NCBI GenBank assembly: GCA_026122225.1
Contig: JANEZZ010001679.1
Location: 1,054,001 to 1,118,000 of the forward strand
Direction of reading: 5' to 3'
DNA from: Heloderma charlesbogerti
Taxonomy: Eukaryota; Chordata; Lepidosauria; Squamata; Helodermatidae
DNA: 64,000 nt
Part shown: positions 1-9,090 of the stretch, piece by piece
How positions within the stretch are numbered: the stretch's first letter is position 1
Layout of the letters: every line of letters begins with the position of its first letter
Notes under the pieces: model-generated
Told to the model about the DNA's origin: nothing
The model's input: the letters and a program-made list of their open reading frames with translations, nothing else
Database searches by the model: none
Translations under genes and position numbers: made by a program

Positions 1-593
1 ATTCATTTATTACTTGAAGTTCAAAGCTTAGTACTATGTCTAGGAACAGTAGCCTAAAACAAAGTCCCAGATGTATTAAAATCTTTTCACGTTAAAGTTG
101 TAACAGTAATATAAGTGTTCACCCATAAATCTGTGGCAATGGGGAAAAACAATAACCTTCATATAATTTGATAAATGTCACCCTCCAAATCCAGATAATC
201 CTTAGCTAAACAGATTTGTATTTATTTATTTATTTCCAACAGTTAAAATGCTGGTTTTATGGGAGTTCGGGTTGCAGAGCACAGATATGAGTTTTCAGTG
301 TCGAGTCTTAAACAGCAGCTAGAGGTGATTCAAAACAGTATTGCTGACCCACAAAAAGGGAATAACGATATGCACTAATTATGTCCAGTGTCCTTAAGTA
401 ATGGGGAGGGAAACAAAAATAATCTTAAAGTTACATGAAAAGGAAATTAAAATCCTTCAGCTCAGCATGACATCTCACTGTCTCCAAAGGCAAATGAATT
501 TATTTTTAAGCAAAGGTGAGAGGATAAAACACAACAAAAGAAGCAAAAGCAAAAAAAGGTATAGAATGGCCATTGGGATTATTTTTCAGTCCC
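1..593. other. Unclassified AT-rich DNA
   Basis: No gene, transposon end or RNA recognised. There is a short TTTA run near 220-235. The one open frame here (401-634, + strand) is lysine-rich low-complexity translation with no domain I recognise, so I treat it as chance. Confidence 0.5.
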
Positions 594-812
594 CTTGTGA
601 CTTTGGAATCAGTTTCTATGGCCTGAATTTATGATAATGGGTTGGAGCCACATTTAGTCATTCTTAGAGTAGACCCACTGATTTACCTGGGTCTGTTCTA
701 ACCATGCATAAGTATGGAACTGTCCTAATGACAGGAAAGACTCCTTGTGACTTTGGAATCAGTTCATATGACCTGAATTGCTGATAATGAGTTGGATCCA
801 GAATTAGTAAAA
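594..812. repeat. Imperfect direct duplication next to BovB
   Basis: Two related stretches, about 594-659 and 748-812, share the order CTTGTGACTTTGGAATCAGT, CCTGAATT, GATAATG, GTTGGA and ATTTAGT/ATTAGT. They lie about 150 bp apart. The BovB LINE starts right after the second copy. Between them (about 667-735) is a stretch like the common reptile repeat core AGAGTAGACCCA. This could be a local duplication or two copies of an older repeat. Confidence 0.55.
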
Positions 813-822
813 AAAAAAAGAA

Positions 823-1906
823 ATGCAAGAAAGCAAAGTGGCTGTCTGATGAGGCTTTACAAGGAGCTGAGGAAAGAAGGGAAGCGAAAAGTAAGGGAGA
901 AAGGGGAATATATATGCAACTGAATGCAGAGTTCCAGAGACTAGCAAGGAGAGACAAGAAGGTCTTCTTAAATGAACAATGCAAAGAAATGGAGGAAAAC
1001 AACAGAATGGGAAAAGGCTAGAGATCTTTTCAAGAAAATCGGAGATCTCAAGGGAAAGTTTTGTGCAAAGACGGGAATGATAAAGGAGAAAGAAGGCAGG
1101 GACCTAACAGAAGCAGATGAAATTAAGAAGAGGTGGAAAGAATACACAGAAGAACTATACAGGAAAGATCTGAATGTCCCTGATAGCCATGATAGTGTGG
1201 TCACTGAACTTGAGCCGGACATCCTAGAGGGTGAAGTCAAGTGGGCCTTAGGAAGCATTACTAACAACAAAGTTAGCGGAGATGACAGTATTCCAGCTGA
1301 GCTATTTAAGATCCTAAAAGATGATGCTGTTAAAGTGCTGCACTCAATATGCCAACACATTTGGAACAATTGCCACAAGACAGGAAAAGGTCAGTTTACA
1401 TTCCAATTCCAAAGAAGAGCAACACCAAAGAGTGTTCAAACTACCGCACAATTGCACTCATTTCACATGCCAGCAAGGTGATGCTCAAAATCCTACAAGC
1501 TAGGCTTCAGCAGTATGTGAACTGAGAACTACCGGAAGTACAAGCTGGATTTCGAAGAAGCAGAGGAACTAGAGATCAAATTGCCAACATTCGCTGGATC
1601 ATGGAGAAAGCAAGAGAATTCCAGAAAAACATCTATTTCTGCTTCATTGACTACGCTAAAGCCTTTGATTGTGTGGATCACAACAAATTGTGACAAATTC
1701 TTAAAGAGATGGGAGTACCAGACCACCTTACTTGTCTCCTGAGAAACCTGTATGAGGGTCAAGAAGCAACAGTAAGAACCAGACATGGAACAACTGATTG
1801 GTTCCAAATTGGGAAGGAATACGACAAGGCTGTATATTGTCGCCCTGCTTATTTAATTTATATGCAGAGTACATCATGAGAAATGCTGGGCTGGATGAAT
1901 CACAGG
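823..1906 (+). pseudogene. BovB reverse transcriptase, N-terminal half (broken)
   Basis: Translation gives the pre-RT segment (KARDLFKKI, EGRDLTEADEIKKRW at about 1011-1140) and the early RT blocks (VSGDDSIPAELFKILKDDAV, about 1270-1330). Next come FIDYAKAFDCVDH (about 1645-1685) and IRQGCILSPCLFNLYAEYIM (about 1816-1880). A deletion of about 13 bp near 1366 removes residues after HIWN and shifts the frame for about 130 bp. At about 1692 a Trp codon is now TGA (NKL-stop-QIL). The frame changes at 1366 and around 1500 mean no continuous protein can be made. The catalytic block lies past the insertion, in the 3813-4626 half. Compared with the second BovB at 61690-64000, the identity is obvious by eye. 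Confidence 0.9.
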
Positions 1907-2853
1907 TAGGGATGTACGAAAGGCACTTACCTTTTGCAGATTATGTTGATGGTGGGGGGGGCACTCCATCCCTCCCCCTGGAATCCTGGATGGGGGAGAG
2001 GCGCTCCGTTCCTCCCCCCCCTGGAATCCTGGCCGGCCGGCTGTGCGCCGCAGTGATTCTGCAGAGCCACCGGCTGGCTCCGCCAGCAGCTGGACATCTG
2101 GCCGCTGGCTAGCAGGGATGCAAATGGCAGCGGCCATAGCCGCCGCCATTTGTGTCCCTGCAGACAGCCGTGATAGGCTACGTAAATGTTTATGTAGCCT
2201 ATCACGGCTGACTTAAAAAAAAATGTGTGTACGCAAATGGCGACAGCCACGGCCACCACCATTTGCATTCCTTATTTTGGCACATCTTAGTCTATGTCAA
2301 GATTTATGTAGACTAAGACGGCGAAAATAAGGGGAACGCAAATAGCCTAGTGGACGCTACACTATTTGCGTTCCCCTTATTTTCACCGTCTTAGTCTACA
2401 TAAATCTTTACGTATACTAAGACGTGCCAAAATAAGGAATGCAAATGGTGGCGGCCGTGGCCGTCACCATTTGCGTACACATGTTTGTTTGTTCGTTTTT
2501 TTAAGTCAGCCGTGATAGGCTACGTAAACATTTACGTAGCCTATCACGGTTTTTTAAAAAAAAAACTTAGCCATGATACGCTACGTAAATCTTTACGTAG
2601 CCTATCACGTTTTGTTTCGTTTTTTTAACTGGAAATGGTGGCGGCGGCAGCTGGTCAGAAGACCGCCCACCGCTGCCGCCGCACCACCGCCGGGGCCGCC
2701 GCCGGAGCCGCTGCCACCAGGAAGATCCGCCCCAGGTAAGTCTTGTCCCGGAGGAGGCAGAAGGGCAGACCGTTCCGCCACTGATTTCGGGGGGCCAAAT
2801 GCACTGGCATTCGGCCTCCCCAAGATCCATGGCAGAATTCTCTGACATCCCTA
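1907..2853 (+). mobile_element. Palindromic hAT-like element A (alpha-beta), inside BovB
   Basis: The alpha end TAGGGATGTACGAAAG lies at 1907, and the beta end, reading out to TGACATCCCTA, stops at 2853 (947 bp). From the left it holds a G/C-rich block with CTGGAATCC repeats and a CAAATGGC hairpin (about 2117-2155). A TGATAGGC hairpin follows (2166-2212), then mirror-ordered CAAATGG, TTAGTCTA and CAAATAGC hairpins centred near 2345. Last come the same hairpins in reverse and a GGCGGCGGCAG block ending in CAGGTAAGT. The left flank ends ATCACAGG. The right flank, now beyond B at 3812, reads GACAGGTC, so the TSD is only partly kept (ACAGG shared). Its position inside LINE sequence that reads on at both sides proves insertion. 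Confidence 0.85.
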
Positions 2854-2854
2854 G

Positions 2855-3804
2855 TAGGGGTGGATGAAACTCACTTACCTGTCCTCAAAGGACGTTCGGG
2901 GTGGGGGGGAGGCACTTGGCTGGTCCCCCCGCGAAGTTCAGGCCGGGGGGGGAGGCTTCCCGCCTTGGCCCGGCTGAAATTCAGGATGGGGGGGAGGCTT
3001 CCCGCCTCGCCCAGCTGAAATTCAGGCCGGGGAGGAGGCTTTCCGCCTTGCCCGGCCGCTAACGCAAAAGTTTTAAAAAAGAAAAACGCCCCCTGATAGG
3101 CTACGTGACGATTCACGTAGCCTATCACGGCTAGATCTGCAAAGTCAGCTGTGATAGGCTACGTCAATCGTCACGTAGCCTATCACGGGTGACTTTAAAA
3201 AAAAAAAAAGCGCGTAGCTAATGGCGGCCCCCATAGGGAGCCACCATTCACGTTCCTTATTTAGTCGCTGTAGTCTACGTAAATGTTTACGTAGACTACG
3301 GCGAAAATAAGGGCAACGCAAATAGCGTTGCCCTTATTTTCGCCGTAGTCTACGTAAATCTTTACATAGACTACAGCGACCAAATAAGGAACGGGAATGG
3401 CGGCTACCTATGGGGGCCGCCATTATCCGTACACACTTTTTTTTTTTTTTTAAGTCACCCGGGATAGGCTACGTGACGATTGACGTAGCCTATCATGGCT
3501 GACTTTGCAAATCTAGCCATGATAGGCTACGTGAATCGTCACGTAGCCTATCAGGGGGCGTTTTTTTTTTTCTTTCATCGCAATGGCAGTGGCAGCAGCC
3601 GGCAGCCGCCCTGCTCGAACACCCGCCGAACCACCGGCCGGACCCGCCGCCGGGAGGGACATTCGGCGAAGGTAAGTCCCATCCCGGGGGGGGTGCAGGG
3701 GGCGGGGGGGTGCGGAGGATTTCTCCCCGAAACTTGTTCGGCGGGCCGAACACGTTGGCACTCGGCCCCCCGAAGTTTCGGGGAGAAATTCTCCGCCAAC
3801 CCTA
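2855..3804 (+). mobile_element. Palindromic hAT-like element B (alpha-beta), type copy
   Basis: B runs from TAGGGGTGG to CCAACCCTA and is flanked by a perfect 8-bp TSD, ATCCCTAG (2847-2854 and 3805-3812). That target is the last seven bases of element A plus one base of BovB, so B landed exactly on A's terminus. The centre is a palindrome of about 460 bp, 3094-3553. Its outer hairpins (3094-3127 and 3520-3553) have arms TGATAGGCTACGTGA with a 4-base loop. The inner hairpins are 3151-3186, the GGCGGCC pair near 3213-3245, TAGTCTACGTAAA at 3271-3298, and the central GGGCAACGC/GCGTTGCCC at 3311-3333. Each recurs in reverse order on the other side. A 41-bp-type GC repeat (AAATTCAGGCC) precedes the core; the beta end forms a hairpin of its own. 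No transposase. Confidence 0.92.
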
Positions 3805-3812
3805 ATCCCTAG

Positions 3813-4626
3813 ACAGGTCGGAATTAAGATTGCCGGGAGAATTATCAACAACCTCCGATACACAGATGATACCACCCTAATGGCAGAAAGCGAAGAGGAT
3901 CTAAAGAGCCTCTTGTTGAGGGTGAAAGTGGAGAGTGCAAAAGCTGGTTTGAAACTCAACATTAACAAAACTAAAATCATGGCATCTGGCCCCATCACTT
4001 CCTGGCATATGGAAGGGGAAGAAATGGAAGCAGTGACAGATTTTATTTTCTTGGGCTCCAAGATCACCGCAGATGGTGAATGTAGCCATGAAATTAAAAG
4101 ACGCTTGCTCCTTGGGAGGAAAGCTGTGGCAAACCTAGACAGCATAGTAAGAAGCAGAGACATCACTTTGCCAACAAAGGTCCGCATAATCAAAGCTATG
4201 GTTTTCCCAGTAGTAATGTATGGCTGTGAGAGCTGGACTATAAGGAAGGCTGAGTGCCGAAGAATCAATGCTTTCGAACTGTAGTGCTGGAGAAGACTCT
4301 TATGAGTCCCCTGGACTGCAAGGAGGTCAAATCAGTCAATCCTAAAAGAAATCAACCCTGACTGCTCATTGGAAGGACAGATACTGAAGCTGAAGCTCAA
4401 ATATTTTGGCCACCTAATGCGAAGAGAAAACTCCCTGGAAAAGACCCTGATGCTGGGAAAGACTGAAGGCAAAAGGAGAAGGGGACGGCAGAGGATGAGA
4501 TGGCTAGATAGCATCACCGATGCTGGCGATAAAATGAATATGGACTTGAGCACTCTCCGGGAGAGAGCGGAGGACAGGCAGGCCTGGCATGCTATGGTCC
4601 ATGGGGTCACGAAGAGTCGGACATGA
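3813..4626 (+). pseudogene. BovB reverse transcriptase, C-terminal half (broken)
   Basis: Reading resumes with GRIINNLRYTDDTTLMAESEEDLK (about 3830-3905). The catalytic box reads YTDD rather than the usual YADD. The thumb-like region follows: KTKIMASGPITSW, DFIFLGSKITADGE, RRLLLGRKAV, MVFPVVMYGCESWT. A stop replaces Trp after INAFEL at about 4282, and a second stop falls in the next line. The remaining frame carries YFGHLMRRENSLEKTLMLGK and ends HGVTKSRT at 4626. That final block matches the C-terminus typical of BovB ORF2. Non-functional. Confidence 0.9.
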
Positions 4627-4672
4627 CTGAACAACAACTAAGAGTAGACCCATTGATTTCCTTATGTAACAC

Positions 4673-6060
4673 TAGGGATGGTGGAGAATTCCTCCCCAAA
4701 TCTTTGGGGGGCCGAGCGCCAATGCATTCGGCCCCCCGAAATCGGCTGTGAAATTCTCCGCCCCCCTGCCGGGATGGAACTTACCTTTGGCGAATGTCCC
4801 TCCTGGCGGCGGGTCCCGGCAGCAGTTTGTCGGCCTTTCGGCGGGGGCGGCAGCCGATCTTCCGACTGGCTGCCGCCACCGCCATTACAAAGTGTAAAAA
4901 AACAAAAAAACAAACCCGTGATAGGCTACATAACGATTAACGTAGCCTATCACAGCTAGATTTCCAAAGTCAGCCGTGATAGGCTACGTAAATCGTTACG
5001 TAGCCTATCATGGGTGACTTTGGAAAAAAAAAAAGCACGTATGCAAAAGGCGGCGCTCATAGGACGCCACCATTTGCATTCTTTATTTGGTCACGATAGT
5101 CTACGTAAAGATTTACGTAGACTACCGCGACCAAATAAGTAGGGATGGTGGAGAATTTCTCCCCGAAACTTCGTGGGGCTGAGCGCCAACGTGTTCGGCT
5201 CCCCGAACAAGTTTCGGGGAGAAATTCTCTGCACCCCCCCACCCCCCGCACCCCCCCGGGACGGGACTTACCTTTCCCGAATGTCCCTCCCGGCGGCGGG
5301 TCTGGCCAGCGGTTCGTCTGGTCTTCGTCTGGGGCAGGAGCGGCAGCCGGTCTTTCGACCGGCTGCCGCCGCCGCCATTGCAATAAAAGAAAAAAAAACG
5401 CCCCCGTGATAGGCTACGTGACGATTAACGTAGCCTATCACAGCTAGATCTGCAAAGTCAGCCATGATAGACTACGTAAATCGTCACGTAGCCTATCACA
5501 GGTGACTTAAAAAAAAAAAAAGCGCGTACGGATAATGGCGGCCCCCATAGGGAGCCACCATTCGCGTTCCTTATTTGGTCGCTGTAGTCTACGTAAAGAT
5601 TTACGTAGACTACGGCGAAAATAAGGGCAACGCAAATAGCGTTGCCCTTATTTTCGCCGTAGTCTACGTAAATCTTTACGTAGACTACAGCGACCAAATA
5701 AGGAACGCGAATGGTGGCTCCCTATGGGGGCGCCATTTGCGTACGCGCTTTTTTTTTCCTTTTTTTTTAAAGTCACCCGTGATAGGCTACGTGACGATTA
5801 ACGTAGCCTATCACGGCTGACTTTGGAAATCTAGCTGTGATAGGCTACGTTAATCGTTACGTAGCCTATCACGGTTTTTTTTTTTTTTTAACACTTTGTT
5901 TCGCGGCCGGGGAGACGGGGCGCTTCTCCCCGGCCTGAATTTCGGCCGGGCGAGGCGGGACAGCTCCCCGCCCACCTGAACTTCTGGGGGAGAAGCGAAG
6001 CGCCTCCCCCCCACCACGAAGCACCCCTGCGAAAAGGTAAGTGGCTTTCGTACATCCCTA
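4673..6060 (-). mobile_element. Composite palindromic hAT-like element C/D
   Basis: The outer ends TAGGGATGG (4673) and CATCCCTA (6060) are bounded by a perfect 8-bp TSD, TGTAACAC (4665-4672 and 6061-6068). Inside there are two left (beta) ends. The first half-element, 4673-5139, has the beta hairpin, the GGCAGCCG block and two TGATAGGC hairpins, then stops at ACCAAATAAG. At 5140 a second beta end, TAGGGATGG, opens a complete copy (5140-6060) whose alpha end closes the unit. The second copy has no TSD of its own (left flank CAAATAAG). Either the composite moved as one unit, or a copy was rebuilt by faulty gap repair. Within it, GGCAGCCGGTC/GACCGGCTGCC near 5341-5366 forms a perfect hairpin. 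Confidence 0.9.
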
Positions 6061-6068
6061 TGTAACAC

Positions 6069-6914
6069 TGAATGACTCCTTTGCATACCATCTCCTTTTG
6101 CAAAAATCACTTTCATGAGGTTTGTCATGCAAAGGCTTTTCAAAATCTTGCTGTCGAGTCAATCCAGTAATTTTTTTACTTTTGCTGAGCTGATCTGTAC
6201 TTGATGAATTAATTTGACACACCAACCTCCTCTCCTTCCTTCCCATTTTTGAATGTTGGGGTTGGCGTGCTACGTTAGCATACTCATTTTCTGTGTTTCT
6301 GGAGATCATAATGCGTACGTCTGGAGAGTCTTTCCTTGCCGGCTTTATTTTTATTTCATTTTTTGACATTGCTGCTGCTGTTTAAGGTGGCAGCATGCAG
6401 AGATGTGTCAAAGTATCAGATCAAAGCAACAAGCTAGCATCATTGCCTCTCTCTGTTGGGGGAGTGGATGGATGAGAAGGGAGACTGCTGTACCGCTGGG
6501 GCACAGAGTTGTCCTGCAAACAAATCAACTTTTTATCATAAATTTGACACGCATCACAAATTAGCAAAGGCAGTTTCTAGCATCCTAATGTAATCCCTGG
6601 AAGAACTACAGCTGTCTATTCAGGTGCATTCAATCTCCCCTTGATGAGAATAATTACCTTCTGCCCTCACTGGGTAATTGCCTTTTGATTGAGGTCATCA
6701 GAACAATCAAGTCACTGAGAGGCAGAAATCACTAGCAGAGTAAAAAAAGACATGTGCGCACACACATGTGCATGTGTGTAAAGACATGAACAGAAATTTC
6801 AAAAGGGGGAACTAATACAGTGTCTGTGTTAATCATCTATTGTTTGCTGCCCTCTTGTAAATGGAGATCCAGTGTAAAGATAACCTGATGTGGAATGAAA
6901 TACTAACTGCGTGC
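6069..6914. other. Unclassified DNA
   Basis: No transposon ends, coding similarity or RNA recognised. There is a short alternating CA/TG run near 6750-6778. The minus-strand open frame at 6058-6369 has no family features I can name. Confidence 0.45.
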
Positions 6915-6917
6915 ATG

Positions 6918-7254
6918 GCATCCTGGGCGGCTTAGTGGTTAAGATGCTGAACTGCAGACCGGAAGGTCGGCAGGACAGCAGTTAGAGACCCGAGTGCTGC
7001 ATGACAGAGTGAGCTCCCGTCTTCAGTCCCAGCTTCTGCCAACCTAGCAGTTCGAAAGCAAGAAATTGCAAGTAGATAAATAGGTACCACTTCGGCGGGA
7101 AAGGTAACAGCGTTCCGTGCACCTCGGTGTTCAGTCATGCCAGCCACATGACCACGGAAGCATCTTTGGACAGTGCTGGCTCTTCGGCTTAGAAATGGAG
7201 ATGAGCACCACACCCTAGAATCGGATATGACTGGTTGGGGACACCTTTACCTTT
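6918..7254 (+). mobile_element. tRNA-derived SINE
   Basis: A tRNA-like head (GCGGCTTAGTGGTTAAGATG, about 6926-6945) gives an A-box-like motif, followed by a decayed B box. The body has GCCAACCTAGCAGTTCGAAA, AAGTAGATAAATAGGTACC, GCCACATGACC and GAGATGAGCACC. The end reads GGACACCTTTACCTTT. This body and tail order is that of a SINE known widely in squamate genomes; I do not give a database name. It is transcribed by RNA polymerase III when intact and uses LINE enzymes. About 335 bp, diverged. Confidence 0.85.
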
Positions 7255-7441
7255 TTAAACAACAATGGTTCCAACTGCACTCTTTCATGTTAGTTTCCTC
7301 TTGCGAAACATATTAATATTAATGGGCGTTGTGGGGTGCAGTTTGCAGGGCAGTTTTGCCTGTGCCATCAAGAACCTTGGAACAACCCCATTGAATTTAA
7401 CAGGCCTGTTATAAACACTCTGCTTGTCGGGCTAGTAGAAG
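7255..7441. other. Unclassified DNA between SINE and element E
   Basis: Short unique-looking stretch; nothing recognised. Confidence 0.4.
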
Positions 7442-8020
7442 TAGGGGTGTACGGAATACTCATACCATTCCGGTGTGGGCATCCATGGGGGGGGGAGGCG
7501 ATCCGTTCCTCCCCCTGGAATCCTGCCCAGCTGGCTTCGCTCCACGGTGAGTCCGCAGAGCTGCCAGCTGGGGCCGCCCGTGGCCAGACTTCCGTCCACT
7601 GCTGGGCTGCAGCCGCAAATGGCGTCTGGCATAGGGGATGCCATTTGCATCCCTGCCTTTGGCCATGATTGGCTATATAAATATTTACATAGCCTATCAC
7701 TGCAAAGAGCAGGGATGCAAATGGCATAGCGGATGCCATTTGCATCCCTGATCTTTTTGTGATTGGCTACGTAAATATTTACGTAACCAATCAAGGCCAA
7801 GGGCAGGGACACAAATGGCGTCCACTACGCCAGATGCCATTTTGTTCTGCAGCCCGGCAGCGGATGGCTGTGGAACGAAGATGACGACTCGAACCAGCCA
7901 CCACCAGGTAGGGTCCGTCCCGGGGGGATTTCTGGGGGTGGCGCGGGGGTAGTCCATTCCTCCACGGACTCTGGGGAGCCAGATTCCAAAGAATCCAGCC
8001 TCATCCGCAGAATCCTGCCC
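7442..8020 (+). mobile_element. Decayed palindromic hAT-like copy E
   Basis: Starts TAGGGGTGTACGGAATACTC at 7442. It contains CAAATGGC hairpins (about 7617-7652 and 7714-7748) and ATTGGCTA-type hairpins (7666-7699 and 7761-7793). The right part has CCAGGTAGGGTCCGTCCC and the CCACGGACTC/CAGATTCC block seen in the intact copy at 48669-49331. The final CATCCCTA is not recognisable; the match fades near 8020, so no TSD can be called. Confidence 0.75.
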
Positions 8021-8375
8021 TCCTCAGGAGGAAGATAGGCCTAGGGCGCTTTGGTGCTGCTGAGTTCCCTTCTGCCCATGCTGGTTGTCAAGGGCTTCCT
8101 TGACAGCTTGTGCAGGCAGGATGAGTCATTGCCGCCGCTTGCAGCCGCTCGCCGAGCTCTGGGTCACTTGTGGCCAGATCCATCAGTGCCCCATGGCTTG
8201 TTGAAAGGCCAGAGGGGGGGTGGAGTCCATTGGACTCCACCCTCTCCTTGGACTCCCATGCCACCATTCCATGGTTGCAGAATTCCCTCCCCAGAGAGGT
8301 TCAGCTGCTGCCTCCTTGTAATATTTTCATCACCAGGTGAGGTCCTTTATATTCTCTCAGGCTTTTTAGTCCTTT
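8021..8375. repeat. Old interspersed repeat sharing CAGATCCATCAGTGCCCCAT
   Basis: The string CAGATCCATCAGTGCCCCAT with TGGCT following occurs here (about 8176-8200) and again at about 44660-44685. Surrounding text is similar in character to element H (13694) and to DNA flanking F and I. It looks like an old, poorly defined repeat family and is not coding. Confidence 0.45.
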
Positions 8376-8376
8376 A

Positions 8377-8475
8377 GGGTGCAATCCTATGCATGTTTAG
8401 ACAGAGAACAGGCCTACAACAAGGCTGGCTGGGGAATGCTGGGAGTTGTAAACATGCATAGGATTGTTCCATTCC
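8377..8475. mobile_element. Small MITE with CAATCCTATGCATGTTTA inverted ends
   Basis: The left end GCAATCCTATGCATGTTTAG (about 8382-8401) is mirrored by TAAACATGCATAGGATTG (about 8447-8464), giving a roughly 100-bp foldback. The same end appears at 38390-38420 after element N. Termini of this type are frequent in lizard genomes. No coding potential. Confidence 0.65.
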
Positions 8476-8489
8476 ATTTCTATATGAGC

Positions 8490-8830
8490 TTCTGGTGTTG
8501 TTATTGTTGTTGGGGTTTTTTATTCTATATGGTAATCCAAACTTTTTTGTGCACAGTTTTCCTAAGATACACATGAATGTATGCATATTGCTCTGTACAT
8601 GTTTAAACATACACATCTTTTCAAAGAACTTTACATTGCTGGAATGCATTTTTGTGGGCACTTTTCTCAAATATATGCACGTTGTGCACTCTTCCCTAAT
8701 ATCCACATGTTTGTGCATACTTTTCTGTGAGATGAACTGCATCCGAAAGCTTGCAAAAAATGCATATTTGGGAACGCAACTCTGTCTCGGCTCGTTGAAA
8801 AGCTTAAGAGGGCTGAATTGAATAAACTCA
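8490..8830. repeat. AT-rich TGCACATTTT-type repeat
   Basis: This stretch alternates TGCATATT, TGCACTTTTC and CATTTTTGTG motifs and ends CTCTGTCTCGGCTCGTTGAAA. Sister copies, with CTTGGCTNNCTGAAA endings, lie at 16774-17100 and 25020-25395. Related pieces are at 9290-9590, 10275-10520 and 36140-36354. Those at 10275 and 36140 open TAGGGTTGAACAAAT or similar, so the family may itself be an old hAT-type element. Confidence 0.5.
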
Positions 8831-8869
8831 TTTAAAAAACAAAAAAACTTGGCAGAGCAAATTACTAAC

Positions 8870-9090
8870 TGTGAAGTTCCTTGTACTGCTGTTCCTTTGC
8901 TCTTGGTTTTGCTGGCAATTGTATTCTGTGGCTGTTTAAATATGTTTATATTTTACATTATGTTTCACTGTCATAGATTCCTGTATTTTATGGGTTTTTA
9001 ACCTCTAGTTTGTGAACCATCCAGGGAGCTTTGGTTACTGGCTGATATAGAAATGTAGTTAATAAATAAATAATAAATAATAATCCTTCA
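8870..9090 (+). mobile_element. LINE 3' end with AATAAA-rich tail
   Basis: Reads TGTTTCACTG...TTTTAACCTC...GTGAACCATCCAGGGAGCTT and ends GTTAATAAATAAATAATAAAT. The phrase GTAAACC(A/G)CCC followed by a tail of ATAAA repeats is typical of CR1/L2-group LINE 3' ends in reptiles. Similar ends are at 13150-13220, 20500-20845, 38640-38800 and 39370-39515. Confidence 0.55.

Larger units (their letters stand above)
813..4640 (+). mobile_element. RTE/BovB LINE, 5'-truncated, split by elements A and B
   Basis: This is the 3' two thirds of a BovB-type non-LTR retrotransposon, a family that moves by target-primed reverse transcription and is common in squamates and ruminants. The endonuclease part is missing. 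The sequence starts in the linker just before the reverse transcriptase and runs to the usual end, a protein tail GVTKSRT followed by the GTCGGACATGACTGAAC untranslated end. The 1.9 kb at 1907-3811 is not LINE: two hAT-family elements sit there, and the reading resumes after them. Several in-frame stops and a frameshift show it is dead. A 3' tail of ACAACAACT follows. Both flanks carry short AGAGTAGACCCA-like pieces (about 667 and 4642), probably host repeat rather than a target duplication. Confidence 0.93.

Noticed and set aside
2573..2845. Recurrent translated phrases such as IGYVN..YVAYHG and VVYVN.YVDY in all six frames across the window
   Set aside because: They are translations of the TGATAGGCTACGTAAA and TAGTCTACGTAAA hairpins. 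They appear on both strands, with no conserved start or length, so they are not a protein family.
1907..2853. Helitron or Polinton origin for the palindromic family
   Set aside because: Helitrons make no TSD and Polintons make 6-bp ones with much longer ends. Here 8-bp TSDs recur.
3094..3553. CRISPR-like array of palindromic repeats
   Set aside because: Units alternate in type and mirror across a centre. There are no unique spacers of fixed length, and the rest of the window is vertebrate retroelements.
3513..4268. 251-codon open frame on the minus strand
   Set aside because: It is antisense to the BovB reverse transcriptase and runs on into the hairpins of element B; it crosses a transposon junction.
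5140..6060. D as a separate insertion into C with its own TSD
   Set aside because: Flanks CAAATAAG and TGTAACAC differ, and C does not resume after D. The TSD belongs to the composite's outer ends.
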